Source of the DNA: Marivivens sp. LCG002
GTDB taxonomy: Bacteria > Pseudomonadota > Alphaproteobacteria > Rhodobacterales > Rhodobacteraceae
Assembly: GCF_030264275.1 (NCBI RefSeq)
Contig: NZ_CP127165.1
Coordinates: 608,001 to 672,000 of the forward strand
Reading direction: 5' to 3'
Length of the DNA: 64,000 bases
The position numbers and the translations under genes were made by a program. How positions within the stretch are numbered: the first letter of the stretch is position 1; each line of letters begins with the position of its first letter. Of this stretch, positions 55,345 through 63,891 are shown piece by piece. The notes under the pieces are model-generated. The model ran no database searches. It worked only from the letters and a program-made list of their open reading frames with translations, and was not told where the DNA came from.

Positions 55345-55872
55345 ATGCGCGCGGCAATTCTATTGACCGCGTTCTTGGGGCTTGCCGCCTGTGGTGGCGG
55401 GCTCTTCGAGAGCTATCGTGACCAAAGCGTTGCGATTTCCTCGCAGGCGAATTTCCTGCCCGAGCGGTATTTGGGAACTTGGCACGAAGTGGCGCGGTTT
55501 CCTGTGCCCTTCGAGCGGAACTGCGTCGGCGTGACCGCCGATTACGGGCAAAATAGCGATGGCACGATTTCCGTCTTCAACACTTGTCGCAATGCGGACG
55601 GAAGCGTGCGCTCCACGATCAAGGGCAAAGCGGATATCGTCGGGCCGGGACGGCTCAAGGTCAGCTTCCCGTCCATTCCCTTTGTTAAATCCGACTATTG
55701 GGTGCTCTGGGTCGATCAGGACTATCGCACAGCCGTGGTCGGCGCGCCGAACGGTCAATCGGGTTGGATCCTGAACCGGACCCCCGATATCTCGGCCGAT
55801 CGTTTACAGGCGGCCAAGGATATTCTGGGCTATAACGGTTACGATCTGTCGCGGCTCGAGGTGTTGAAATAA
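55345..55872 (+). CDS. blc: Outer-membrane lipoprotein lipocalin (Blc-like)
   Basis: A 175-aa lipocalin lipoprotein. Signal peptidase II lipobox LGLAAC gives a lipidated Cys near residue 16. The lipocalin signature YLGTWHEVARFPVPFERNC lies near 42, and DYWVLWVDQDYRTAVVG near 117 is a second conserved region. Blc binds fatty acids or lysophospholipids and works in envelope maintenance. It may be transcribed with the aldo/keto reductase. Its end overlaps the NUDIX gene by 34 bp. Confidence 0.92.
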   Translation: MRAAILLTAFLGLAACGGGLFESYRDQSVAISSQANFLPERYLGTWHEVARFPVPFERNCVGVTADYGQNSDGTISVFNTCRNADGSVRSTIKGKADIVGPGRLKVSFPSIPFVKSDYWVLWVDQDYRTAVVGAPNGQSGWILNRTPDISADRLQAAKDILGYNGYDLSRLEVLK

Positions 55873-56555
55873 GCCTCGAGCGGGCTTTGACCACCCAAAC
55901 GTGCGATCGTGTTGGCCTCGTCGTTGTTGCGAAAGAACGGCACCGAGACCGGCGGGCCTTTGCGATCAAGGTTCGCCGCGACTTCGGCCAGCACGCATTC
56001 GGTGATGAAGGGAAGGTCGAACTTGCGCGCCTGCGACAGCGGTATCCACTGAAGATGTGAAAGCTCGTCCTCGGCGCGGGAAAAATCATCGGGGTCCGAG
56101 GACAGCCGCGACGCATCCACGAGGAAAAAGCGGGCGTCGAAACGACGGGGGCGACCTTTGGGTGTCACGGCGCGAAAGATGAACTCAAGGCCCTCGAAAC
56201 TCGGGATATGGCCCGTTGCTGCGTAGCCGCGCCAGCCCTTGGGCGCGCCTTCCCAAGTCTCTCTGGAGCCAAGAACAAGCCCCGTTTCCTCGAACAACTC
56301 ACGAATAGCGGCAGCGGCAAGGGCGGCAGGCAACATGGCGCTCTGCATCGCAAGACGCTCTGCGCAGACTTCTGACAAGGCGCCCGCCACAGGAACAGTG
56401 GCATCCACGGGATCGACCGCCCCACCCGGAAAAACGAACTTTCTGGGCATGAAAGCCGCGTTTTCACCTCGCTGCCCCATAAGGATCGAAGGATTGGTGT
56501 CGCGGTCTTTGATGACGACAAGCGTCGCTGCATCGCGAATTGGAGTGTCCGACAT
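55839..56555 (-). CDS. NUDIX hydrolase with expanded Nudix box
   Basis: A 238-aa pyrophosphohydrolase. The Nudix box is split: FPGGAVDP at residues 42-49 and AIRELFEETGL at 83-93. About 26 extra residues lie between them, as in NUDT19-like CoA diphosphatases. The retained REx2EE residues would bind metal. The substrate is likely a CoA derivative or other nucleoside diphosphate. Its last 34 bases lie inside the convergent lipocalin gene. Confidence 0.87.
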   Translation of the reverse strand: MSDTPIRDAATLVVIKDRDTNPSILMGQRGENAAFMPRKFVFPGGAVDPVDATVPVAGALSEVCAERLAMQSAMLPAALAAAAIRELFEETGLVLGSRETWEGAPKGWRGYAATGHIPSFEGLEFIFRAVTPKGRPRRFDARFFLVDASRLSSDPDDFSRAEDELSHLQWIPLSQARKFDLPFITECVLAEVAANLDRKGPPVSVPFFRNNDEANTIARLGGQSPLEAYFNTSSRDRS

Positions 56556-56582
56556 AGAAGTCCCTTATGGTTTCAAAGGGGC

Positions 56583-56978
56583 TTAGTCCTCGGACCGTCC
56601 GAAGCCATGCATGCGCTTGGCCCATTGAATGCCGACCACAAGCCCTTTGAGCCTTGGTAGCAGGAAAAGCGAGAGCGCAACACAGCCAACGGTAAAGATC
56701 GTCGCCATAACCATCGGATCGGGACGGAACTGGACAAAGACGATATGGATCAGCGGCGCCATAAGGTGTCCGACTACGAGGATGGTCAGATAGGCGGGAC
56801 CGTCGTCCGCACGATGGTGCGACAGCTCTTCGCGGCACGCAGGGCAACGATCGTTCACCTTGAGATAGCCGGCAAACATCGGGCCTTCGCCACAGCTCGG
56901 GCAACGGCGGCGCAAGCCACGCATTACGGCCGTTTTGGTCGAGCGTTCTTCGGTGGTGATATCGGTCGTATGGATCAT
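56583..56978 (-). CDS. DUF983 membrane protein
   Basis: A 131-aa protein with two CxxC pairs near the N-terminus (CPSCGEG and CPACREE), probably a zinc ribbon, followed by two membrane helices near residues 63-83 and 90-110. This is the DUF983 family, common in alphaproteobacteria and often near cytochrome oxidase genes; its function is unknown. The ATG at 56978 has GGAG at a fitting distance. It lies 27 bp upstream of the NUDIX gene on the same strand. Confidence 0.87.
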   Translation of the reverse strand: MIHTTDITTEERSTKTAVMRGLRRRCPSCGEGPMFAGYLKVNDRCPACREELSHHRADDGPAYLTILVVGHLMAPLIHIVFVQFRPDPMVMATIFTVGCVALSLFLLPRLKGLVVGIQWAKRMHGFGRSED

Positions 56979-57184
56979 GCAGCATCTCCGGTTCGCGCTA
57001 CACATGCGACTTTCGGCCGAACAAAGAAAGAGGACATTCTGTCCTAGGGGGGCGTTCGGCAAAAATGCGCGAAAAAAATCGCAGCGGCGCGACGGAAGCG
57101 GAAGCGAGGGGCGTATTACAGTCGATCACGGCAGTTGAGGGCCTGATCTGAACCCAATCGACGACCTCGTTAAAGGATAGAAAA

Positions 57185-57703
57185 ATGAAAAAGCAAATCG
57201 TTCTCGCCGCTCTTCTTGCCGCTCTGGGCACCACTGCCGCCTATGCAGACATGGGGCGCGGCTTTGGTGGGGCACAGGCTCCGAGCTTTGCCGAACTTGA
57301 CGCGGATGGTGACGGCAATGTCACGCTCGCCGAGATCGAAGCCATTCCTGCGGCCCGTTTCGCAGCGGCCGACACCGATGGCGATGGCACGCTGAGCGCC
57401 GAAGAAATCGCCGCGATGGTTGCCGCGCAGGCGACCGCACGCTCGACCGATATGGCGACAAAGATGCTGGAACGGCTCGATGCCAATGACGACGGCGTTC
57501 TGAGCGCGGACGAAATGACCCCCAAGGCAGGGGATCGTTCCGAGCGCATGTTCTCGCGCCTTGATGCGGATTCGGACGGCAACATCACCCAAGATGAGTT
57601 CGACGCAGCCGCAGCCGCCCGCCCTGAGCGCGGCGGTGAAGGAAAAGGCGGCAAGGGTGGTCATGGCGGCGAAGGCCACGGCAAAGGTGGACGCGGAAAC
57701 TAA
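57185..57703 (+). CDS. Exported EF-hand calcium-binding protein
   Basis: A 172-aa periplasmic protein. A signal peptide covers residues 1-21. Four EF-hand loops are seen: DADGDGNVTLAE, DTDGDGTLSAEE, DANDDGVLSADE and DADSDGNITQDE, all with intact calcium-ligating positions. The C-terminus is a Gly/Lys/His-rich tail. It precedes an ECF sigma, a candidate anti-sigma and a metal-resistance-like protein; a calcium-sensing or buffering role in that regulon is plausible. The gap to the next gene is 93 bp. Confidence 0.9.
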   Translation: MKKQIVLAALLAALGTTAAYADMGRGFGGAQAPSFAELDADGDGNVTLAEIEAIPAARFAAADTDGDGTLSAEEIAAMVAAQATARSTDMATKMLERLDANDDGVLSADEMTPKAGDRSERMFSRLDADSDGNITQDEFDAAAAARPERGGEGKGGKGGHGGEGHGKGGRGN

Positions 57704-57796
57704 TCCCCCCGCGCCTTGGGGGTCCGCCTGCGCGGGCCTCCTCTCTTCCTACCGAGTGATTGCCACGCGCTGGCCAAGCAGATAGCACTTTGGACG

Positions 57797-58387
57797 ATGA
57801 CACTAGCTGCCTTGCAGGACACTGAAATTCCCGATGGAGCGCTCCTCGTTGCTTATGCCAACGGAGATCGAGATGCTGCGCGCATTCTGGCGGGACGGCT
57901 TGCACCGCGCATATTGGCTCAGGCGTATCGTATGCTCGGGGATCGGGCCGAGGCCGAAGACGTCACCCAAGAGGCGTTGATCCGCCTTTGGCGCATCGCA
58001 CCTGAGTGGCGGCAGGACGAGGCGCAGGTTTCGACATGGCTTTATCGCGTGGCCTCGAACCTCTGCACCGACCGTCTTCGCAGGCGCAAAAGAAGCGTGG
58101 GTATCGACACGATTGCAGAGCCCGAAAGCGGGGCTCCTTCGGTCGCAGAAGAGATGCAGGATCGAGCACGACACAAGGCGCTTCAGGAGGCTTTGTCCGA
58201 GCTTCCCGAACGGCAGGCCCAAGCGGTCGCATTGCGTCACCTCGACGGGCTCGGAAACCCCGAGATCGCCGAGATCATGGACATCAGCGTTGAGGCCGTC
58301 GAAAGCCTGACAGCGCGTGGGAAAAGAGCGCTGGCCGCACTTCTGGCCGGCAGGAAAGCTGAATTGGGGTATGAAAATGACCACTGA
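57797..58387 (+). CDS. ECF-type RNA polymerase sigma factor
   Basis: A 196-aa sigma-70-family extracytoplasmic-function factor. Region 2 has MLGDRAEAEDVTQEALIRLW near residue 50 and WLYRVASNLCTDRLRRRKR near 90. Region 4 has LPERQAQAVALRHLDGLGNP and an EIMDISVEAVESLTARGKRA recognition helix. Its end overlaps the candidate anti-sigma gene, a common arrangement. The start at 57797 is chosen since a longer frame begins with poor sequence. A GGA lies near the start. Confidence 0.92.
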   Translation: MTLAALQDTEIPDGALLVAYANGDRDAARILAGRLAPRILAQAYRMLGDRAEAEDVTQEALIRLWRIAPEWRQDEAQVSTWLYRVASNLCTDRLRRRKRSVGIDTIAEPESGAPSVAEEMQDRARHKALQEALSELPERQAQAVALRHLDGLGNPEIAEIMDISVEAVESLTARGKRALAALLAGRKAELGYENDH

Positions 58388-58745
58388 AAAGCCCGATATG
58401 AACGATTTCGAACTCGACGAGATTTTCGCTTCTGCGCGGCGCACGACGCCCGAAGTAAGCGATGATTTCATGACGCGACTCCTTGCGGATGCGGCGATGG
58501 TTCAGGACGAGTGGTCGGCGCCCCCCGTGGAGAAAATAACAGAAAGCGGCGGGCTGTTGACCCTTGTTTGGAGCATGCTCGGCGGCTGGGTGGGCACAGG
58601 CGGGCTTGCCGCCGCTGCGATCACGGGACTTTGGATCGGGATTGCACCGCCCGATGCGCTTTCCGTCATTGACGATGCGATCTGGGGCACAAGTGTTGAC
58701 CTGACCGTGTTTTCTTCGGACGATGTTTTGGGTGTGGAGGGCTAA
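58377..58745 (+). CDS. Candidate membrane anti-sigma factor
   Basis: A 122-aa protein with a cytosolic acidic N-terminus (MNDFELDEIFASARRTTPEV), one membrane helix near residues 58-80 (GGWVGTGGLAAAAITGLWIG) and a short periplasmic tail. The gene overlaps the ECF sigma gene by 11 bases and is followed at once by a membrane sensor, the typical setting for an anti-sigma factor. I do not see a zinc-binding HxxxCxxC motif. An ATG two codons earlier is possible. Confidence 0.65.
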   Translation: MTTEKPDMNDFELDEIFASARRTTPEVSDDFMTRLLADAAMVQDEWSAPPVEKITESGGLLTLVWSMLGGWVGTGGLAAAAITGLWIGIAPPDALSVIDDAIWGTSVDLTVFSSDDVLGVEG

Positions 58746-58748
58746 GCG

Positions 58749-59240
58749 ATGAGTGACCAACCGAAATCCCGCTTTCAAAAACTGACAGAGGGCAAGGCGC
58801 TCAAGATCGCCTTTGTCATTTCGCTCGCCTTGAACGTCATGATCCTCGGCGTGATCGGGGGTGGCCTGCTCAACGGCAAACGCCCCGCCCCGATGGGGGG
58901 GTATGACGTCAGCTTGGGTGAATTCGGCAAGGCCCTGTCTCGTGACGACCGCGCCAAAATCCGCGAGGATCTGCGGGCGAACCCGAGTTTCAGGCTTCCG
59001 TCGCGCGGCGCGCGCGAAGAGTCGGTGCGTGCGTTCATTACGGCCGTGCGCGCTGAACCCTTTGACGTAGGTGTGATCGAAGACCTCTTTGCCGCTCAAC
59101 GCGACCGCGGTGCGTTGGCGATGCAGGCGGGGCAGGAGGCTTTGATCAAGCGACTTGTCGAAATGGATGCGCAAGAGCGCAACGCCTTTGCCGACCGCGT
59201 CGAGCATTTCGCGACAAGAGGCAAACAGGACGACCGCTAG
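58749..59240 (+). CDS. Periplasmic heavy-metal sensor-like (CpxP/Metal_resist) protein
   Basis: A 163-aa protein with a cytosolic start, one membrane helix (ALKIAFVISLALNVMILGVIGG, residues 17-38) and a helical periplasmic domain. The latter contains LSRDDRAKIREDL and LFAAQRDRGALAMQAGQEA, fitting the LTxxQ-repeat-like Metal_resist family. Such proteins sense envelope stress or metals. It is three bases downstream of the candidate anti-sigma gene and completes the sigma operon. Confidence 0.78.
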   Translation: MSDQPKSRFQKLTEGKALKIAFVISLALNVMILGVIGGGLLNGKRPAPMGGYDVSLGEFGKALSRDDRAKIREDLRANPSFRLPSRGAREESVRAFITAVRAEPFDVGVIEDLFAAQRDRGALAMQAGQEALIKRLVEMDAQERNAFADRVEHFATRGKQDDR

Positions 59241-60610
59241 GAGGCGAGGGCGCTCACGCTGACCATGTTGCGCCCCGCAAGCTTTGAGCGATAGAGCGCC
59301 GCGTCCGCCCGCTCCAGCGGTGAGGACAGCCGATCACCGAGCGTGCCGCCCAGAGCCACTCCGATCGAGACCGTCATGCCGATGGCGCCCCCAGCCAATT
59401 CCGCATAGATCGGCGTGCTTTCGATCCGGTCGCGCAGCCTTTCGGCCATCGCTTCGGCGGATTTGAGATCGGCCTCGGGCATCACCACCACGAATTCTTC
59501 GCCGCCAAAGCGCGCAACAAGATCATTCGAGCGCGTCCCCTGTTTGAGGAGCGCGGCGATAGAGACAAGCGCCTGATCCCCGACGGCATGGCCATAGGTG
59601 TCGTTGATCCGTTTGAAATGGTCCACATCGATGGCAAGGATCGCATAGGTCGTCGCATTTTCGCGCGCATGCTCGGCAATCGCCTGGATATGCGGTTCGG
59701 CATAGCGGCGGTTGTGAAGTCCCGTAAGCGGATCGGTCAATGCGGCTTCGACCCCGTTCCGTAAGGTGGCGCGCAGTCGTTCGAGCTTTTGCTTGCGGTA
59801 ATGTAGCTTGCCGATGCGAAGGGTGATTTCGTCGTGGCTCGCGTCACCCGAAACCGTGTCCGACGCTCCGAGATCGAGAGCAAGCGCCGCGATGGCCGAC
59901 CCATCCTCGGGCGTGATGACCAACTGTTCGGCGCTCCGCGTGTCGGCCCTGCTCCGCAGCTCTGTGATGAGCCGAAGAGCTTTGCCTTGGCCGAGGGGGT
60001 CCTGACCCCCGCGGGCGTCGATCAACAGAACATCGGGCGGTGGGGCATTCTGGGGAAAAGGTTGCGCAGGATCGAGACAGCTCACGATAAAGCGCCCGCC
60101 TGTTTCCAAGGCCTGCACCAGCGCGCGTGCCCGAATTGGAATATGCGTCAGGATCAGAACCCGAGCGGGGCGACCGAAGCCATCACTGTGTTCGGAAAAA
60201 CCCAAAGCGCGCTCGGTAACGAAACCGAGCGGCCGTTCGCCCGTATGCATCCGCAAAAGGCTTCGGATACGGGCAAAAAGATGGGCGTCGCTGGTGCTTT
60301 GATCCAAGGCATCATCGGCCCCAGCGGTAAGCCAATCCGTGCGCTTGCGCTTGTCGCTCGCCCCGAAGGCGAGGATGGGAATATGGCTCGTCTCGGACCC
60401 GAGCCGAAAGGCTGCACAGAATTCGCGGATGGCGGGATAACCTGTGCCCATTGCGGCAATAAGAAGGTCGGGTTTCCCTTCGGCGAGTGCGATCTTGGCG
60501 TCCTCGGAACTGGCGCAGCCGATCACGTCGAAGCCGACACTCTGAAGCCGCACCTTGAGGAGAATGCGATGTGTCGTCGACGGATCGAGGACAAGAATTT
60601 TCCCTGACAT
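59237..60610 (-). CDS. PleD-like diguanylate cyclase with two receiver domains
   Basis: A 457-aa protein that makes cyclic di-GMP. The first receiver domain (residues 4-120) lacks the phosphoacceptor: the expected Asp near 53 is Ala in PDLLIAAMGTG. The second (about 145-265) keeps VLLIDARGG. The GGDEF domain follows, with DPLTGLHNRRY and an active GGEEF near residue 370. An RxxD inhibition site (RSND) lies five residues before it. It converges with the metal-sensor gene. It is probably cytosolic. Confidence 0.92.
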   Translation of the reverse strand: MSGKILVLDPSTTHRILLKVRLQSVGFDVIGCASSEDAKIALAEGKPDLLIAAMGTGYPAIREFCAAFRLGSETSHIPILAFGASDKRKRTDWLTAGADDALDQSTSDAHLFARIRSLLRMHTGERPLGFVTERALGFSEHSDGFGRPARVLILTHIPIRARALVQALETGGRFIVSCLDPAQPFPQNAPPPDVLLIDARGGQDPLGQGKALRLITELRSRADTRSAEQLVITPEDGSAIAALALDLGASDTVSGDASHDEITLRIGKLHYRKQKLERLRATLRNGVEAALTDPLTGLHNRRYAEPHIQAIAEHARENATTYAILAIDVDHFKRINDTYGHAVGDQALVSIAALLKQGTRSNDLVARFGGEEFVVVMPEADLKSAEAMAERLRDRIESTPIYAELAGGAIGMTVSIGVALGGTLGDRLSSPLERADAALYRSKLAGRNMVSVSALAS

Positions 60611-60703
60611 GTTGAATTTCCTCGCGCGATGCGGATAGCTCCGATTTGAGTCAAAGTGACCCAAAGTTGTTAAGAAACCATTGCCATCGGCACGGGAGCA
60701 TCC

Positions 60704-60982
60704 ATGAAACCTGAACAGGCTGAAACACTCGCGCTGCGCGCTCTTGCTTGGCTTGCGGGAAATGACGAGCTTTGCCCCATCTTTATGGGGTCAACCGGCA
60801 CATCGGTCGATGATATGCGGGAGAGGGCGGCGGACCCGACCTTTCTGGCCTCGGTGCTCGAATTCCTCACTATGGATGACGCTTGGGTGGTCGCGTTTTG
60901 TGATGCCCATGCCTATGCCTATGAAGAGCCGCTAAGGGCGCGCTATGCACTTCCGGGTGCGGAGCATGTGCATTGGACATGA
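60704..60982 (+). CDS. DUF3572 family protein
   Basis: A 92-aa soluble helical protein: MKPEQAETLALRALAWLAGN, then DELCPIFMGSTGTSVDDMRE and FLEFLTMDDAWV-like segments. This matches DUF3572, found almost only in alphaproteobacteria; its function is unknown. Its stop overlaps the HAD gene ATG by four bases, so the two are coupled. Confidence 0.87.
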   Translation: MKPEQAETLALRALAWLAGNDELCPIFMGSTGTSVDDMRERAADPTFLASVLEFLTMDDAWVVAFCDAHAYAYEEPLRARYALPGAEHVHWT

Positions 60983-61680
60983 AGGGACTTGTTTTCGACA
61001 AAGACGGCACGCTCTTCGATTTCAACGCGACATGGGGGCCTTATGCCAAGCAGTTGCTGATCGAGCTGGCGCGTGATGACGACCATCTCGCGGCGCTGGC
61101 GGCCCTCATGGGGGTGAAGATCGACGAAGAGCGGTTCACCGCCGAGAGTGTCTTTATCGCCGAGACCGCCAAGGTCTGGACCGCGCTCCTTGTGCCGCAT
61201 CTCGATATCTCGCAGGACACTCTTTTTGCATTGGTCAGTGAAAAGGCAAAAGCGGTGCCGCAGGTGCCTGTGACGGATCTTTTCCCCTATCTCTCGGGTC
61301 TGAGGGACCAAGGCTATGTGCTCGGGATTGCGACCAATGATACCGAAGGCCCCGCGCGGGCGCATCTGGCAGCACACGGTATTCTGGATCTATTCGACTT
61401 TATCGCAGGTGCAGACAGCGGCTATGGTGCCAAGCCCGAGGCAGGCCAGCTCGCCGCGTTTTGCGAGCGGACGGGCCTCGCTGCCAAGGACTGTGTCATG
61501 ATCGGGGACAGTCTTCACGATCTGCACGCCGGTCAAAAGGCAGGCATGACGCCGGTGGCGGTCCTGACGGGGCCGATGCCGCGGCATGTGCTTGCGCCCC
61601 ATGCCGCAACTGTGTTGGAGACGATTGTCGATCTTCCCGATTGGCTCAGTTCGTCGCGCCCGTGCACTCGGCCAGAGTGA
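60979..61680 (+). CDS. HAD-superfamily hydrolase, phosphoglycolate phosphatase-like
   Basis: A 233-aa HAD phosphatase. The nucleophile motif is VFDKDGTLFDF near residue 9, motif II is GIATNDTEG near 115, and the C-terminal motif is CVMIGDSLHDLHAG near 173. An alpha-helical cap is inserted after motif I. It resembles Gph-type phosphatases acting on small phosphorylated metabolites. It is coupled to the DUF3572 gene and overlaps the end of convergent znuA by 35 bp. Confidence 0.9.
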   Translation: MKGLVFDKDGTLFDFNATWGPYAKQLLIELARDDDHLAALAALMGVKIDEERFTAESVFIAETAKVWTALLVPHLDISQDTLFALVSEKAKAVPQVPVTDLFPYLSGLRDQGYVLGIATNDTEGPARAHLAAHGILDLFDFIAGADSGYGAKPEAGQLAAFCERTGLAAKDCVMIGDSLHDLHAGQKAGMTPVAVLTGPMPRHVLAPHAATVLETIVDLPDWLSSSRPCTRPE

Positions 61681-62572
61681 CGAGAATACCGCCGAGCAAG
61701 GCACGATAATACTCCGCACCCGTCAATTCCGCATTCCCAAGCGGATTGACCATCGCGATGTTCGCCTCGGTGCCTTCGGCAACCAGCGCCGCAAGATCGG
61801 GATTGCTCTGAGGGTCGGTGAGGATGCAGGAAATTCCCTGCGCAACGACCTGTTCCTTGAGGACAGCGATATGCGCAGGACCGGAAGCCGAAGCATCCGA
61901 GAGCGCGATGGCCCCCGATGCAGGCAGATCGAGCGCGGTTTCGAGGTACTGGAAGCTATCGTGAGAGACGAGGTAGCCCTTGCCACGGAGTTTCTCGGCC
62001 TCTGCCTTGAGCGCGGTTTCAAGGGCGCCCATCTCCATCGCAAAGGTCTGGGCATTGGCCGAGACTTCGACACCGGCGAGGTTGTTCTGGGTCAGGACAT
62101 CGGCCAAGGTCTCGGCCCATGCAGCCGCGTTGAGGGGCGAGAGCCACGCATGAGGGTCGAAATCGCCATGCCCATGCCCGTGGTCGACTTCGTGCTCGTG
62201 TTCCTCGTGGTTCTCGACGTGCCCGATCGCTTCGAGATCGCGCAATGGCAACGGCGTCCACCCTTGGGTTTCGAAGGCTTCGATGATGATCGTCTCGCCA
62301 TCGAGGCTCTCGAGAGCCTGCTCCATCCAAGGCGACATTCCTTCGCCCGACCAAAAGACCACATCAGCGCCGTGCAGCATCCGTGCATCCGAGGGCCGCA
62401 TCGCGAAATCATGGGGCGAGCCACCTTGAGGTAGGAGCGCGCGGACCTCGACATCTGGCCCGACAACCGCAGAAGCGATCGCTGCAAGCGGTGGAATATC
62501 GGTCACAATGGTCAGCGATTGCGCATGGGCGGGCAGCGCAAGGAGCAAAAAGGGCAGGGATCGAATCAGCAT
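61646..62572 (-). CDS. znuA: Zinc ABC transporter substrate-binding protein ZnuA
   Basis: A 308-aa periplasmic protein. A signal peptide covers residues 1-18. The metal site histidines appear in GGSPHDFAMRPSD near 52, DFDPHAWLSP near 139 and LVSHDSFQYLE near 200. A histidine/glutamate-rich loop (residues 118-137) precedes the second site, as usual for zinc-binding ZnuA proteins. It is divergent from zur-znuC-znuB across a 69-bp gap holding a Zur-like palindrome. Confidence 0.95.
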   Translation of the reverse strand: MLIRSLPFLLLALPAHAQSLTIVTDIPPLAAIASAVVGPDVEVRALLPQGGSPHDFAMRPSDARMLHGADVVFWSGEGMSPWMEQALESLDGETIIIEAFETQGWTPLPLRDLEAIGHVENHEEHEHEVDHGHGHGDFDPHAWLSPLNAAAWAETLADVLTQNNLAGVEVSANAQTFAMEMGALETALKAEAEKLRGKGYLVSHDSFQYLETALDLPASGAIALSDASASGPAHIAVLKEQVVAQGISCILTDPQSNPDLAALVAEGTEANIAMVNPLGNAELTGAEYYRALLGGILVTLAECTGATN

Positions 62573-62608
62573 GGTTCTTCTTGTGCAATTTGAATGGGTC
62601 GGATATAT

Positions 62609-62628
62609 GAGTTACGTTATAACATCAC
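62609..62628. promoter_or_regulatory. Candidate Zur box between znuA and zur
   Basis: GAGTTACGTTATAACATCAC contains the palindromic core GTTATAAC, matching the centre of Zur boxes. It lies between the divergent znuA and zur-znuC-znuB units and would let Zur repress both when zinc is sufficient. Confidence 0.7.
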
Positions 62629-62641
62629 AAGGCTTGATTTG

Positions 62642-63121
62642 ATGACGGGTGCAAAAGGCTTTTCCCACCACGATCACCACAGTTGCGTGCACGATGCGAT
62701 TGCCTCTGCCGAGCGCTCTTGTGCGGATCAAGGGCTCCAGCTCACCCCTGTGCGGCGGCGGGCGCTGGAAATCCTGCTCGAGTCGCATCAGGCGATGGGG
62801 GCCTATGACGTGCTTGCGCGTCTGGACAAGGACGGGTTCGGCTCGAAACCGCCCGTCGCCTATCGTGCGCTCGGGTTCCTTGTGGACAACGGCTTTGCCC
62901 ATCGCATCGAACGGCTCAATGCCTTTGTGGCCTGCACCCATCCCGGAGCGGAGCACGACCCTGCCTTTATGATCTGTCGCAGCTGCCACAAGGTGGCCGA
63001 AGCCGAAGCGCCGCGCGGTGCGCTTCTCAAGGGGAGCGCCGATGAAGCAGGCTTTGTGATCGAGCAAACCGTCATGGAAGCCGAGGGGCTTTGTCCTTCG
63101 TGTCAGGGGGGCAAAGCTTGA
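62642..63121 (+). CDS. zur: Zinc uptake regulator Zur (Fur family)
   Basis: A 159-aa Fur-family repressor. The winged helix region has LTPVRRRALEILLESHQAMG then AYDVLARLD. Zinc ligands are seen in the histidine-rich FSHHDHHSCVHD start, CTHPGAEHDPAF, and the structural CxxC pairs CRSCHK and CPSC. The gene lies at the zinc locus. The ATG at 62642 is preferred to one 16 codons earlier that would include the operator. It is coupled to znuC. Confidence 0.94.
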   Translation: MTGAKGFSHHDHHSCVHDAIASAERSCADQGLQLTPVRRRALEILLESHQAMGAYDVLARLDKDGFGSKPPVAYRALGFLVDNGFAHRIERLNAFVACTHPGAEHDPAFMICRSCHKVAEAEAPRGALLKGSADEAGFVIEQTVMEAEGLCPSCQGGKA

Positions 63122-63891
63122 TCCTTCTGGAAGCAAAGAACCTTTCTGCAGGACATGGCGGAGAACAGGCCGTTCTCGAGAACGTGTCCCTGACCATCAG
63201 ACGTGGTGAAATCGTCACCATTGTCGGGCCGAACGGGTCGGGAAAATCGACGCTCCTTCGGTCGCTCATCGGGGCGATCAAACCGACGGGCGGGCGGATC
63301 GAACGGAAATCGGGGCTCAAGATCGGTTACGTGCCGCAAAAGCTCCATATCGACCCGACCTTGCCGATGACCGTGCGGCGCTTTCTCGATCTGCCGCATC
63401 GGGTCAGTGATGCAGCCGCTGGTGCCGCCTTGGTCAAAGCGGGGGCGCCCGACCTTGAGGATCGGCAAATGACCCGTCTTTCGGGCGGGCAGTTCCAGCG
63501 CGTCCTTCTGGCGCGTGCGATCCTGAGCGAGCCCGACCTTCTGATCCTCGACGAAGCAACGCAGGGCCTTGATCAACCGGGGTCCGCGCATTTCTATCGC
63601 CAGATAGAAGAGGTGCGCGATACGCTCGGCTGCGCGGTTCTGATGGTCAGTCATGAACTTCACGTGGTGATGAGCGCATCCGACCGCGTGATCTGTCTCA
63701 ACGGGCATATCTGCTGCGAAGGCTCGCCGGCTGTCGTCTCGGCTGCGCCTGCCTATCGCGAGCTCTTTGGCACGGGGACGGGCGGGGCGCTTGCGCTCTA
63801 TCGTCATGAACACGACCACGATCATGACCATCACCATGCCCACGATGATCATCACCACCCCCATCACAAGCACCACGAGGATGCGCATTGA
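63118..63891 (+). CDS. znuC: Zinc ABC transporter ATP-binding protein ZnuC
   Basis: A 257-aa ABC ATPase. Walker A is GPNGSGKST near residue 38, the signature is LSGGQFQRV near 121, Walker B is LLILDEATQGLD near 140, and the switch histidine is in VSHELHVV. A long histidine/aspartate-rich C-terminal tail (the last ~28 residues) is unusual in length and probably binds zinc. The start is a TTG with AGGGGGG upstream, overlapping the zur stop by four bases. It energises zinc uptake. Confidence 0.94.
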   Translation: MILLEAKNLSAGHGGEQAVLENVSLTIRRGEIVTIVGPNGSGKSTLLRSLIGAIKPTGGRIERKSGLKIGYVPQKLHIDPTLPMTVRRFLDLPHRVSDAAAGAALVKAGAPDLEDRQMTRLSGGQFQRVLLARAILSEPDLLILDEATQGLDQPGSAHFYRQIEEVRDTLGCAVLMVSHELHVVMSASDRVICLNGHICCEGSPAVVSAAPAYRELFGTGTGGALALYRHEHDHDHDHHHAHDDHHHPHHKHHEDAH

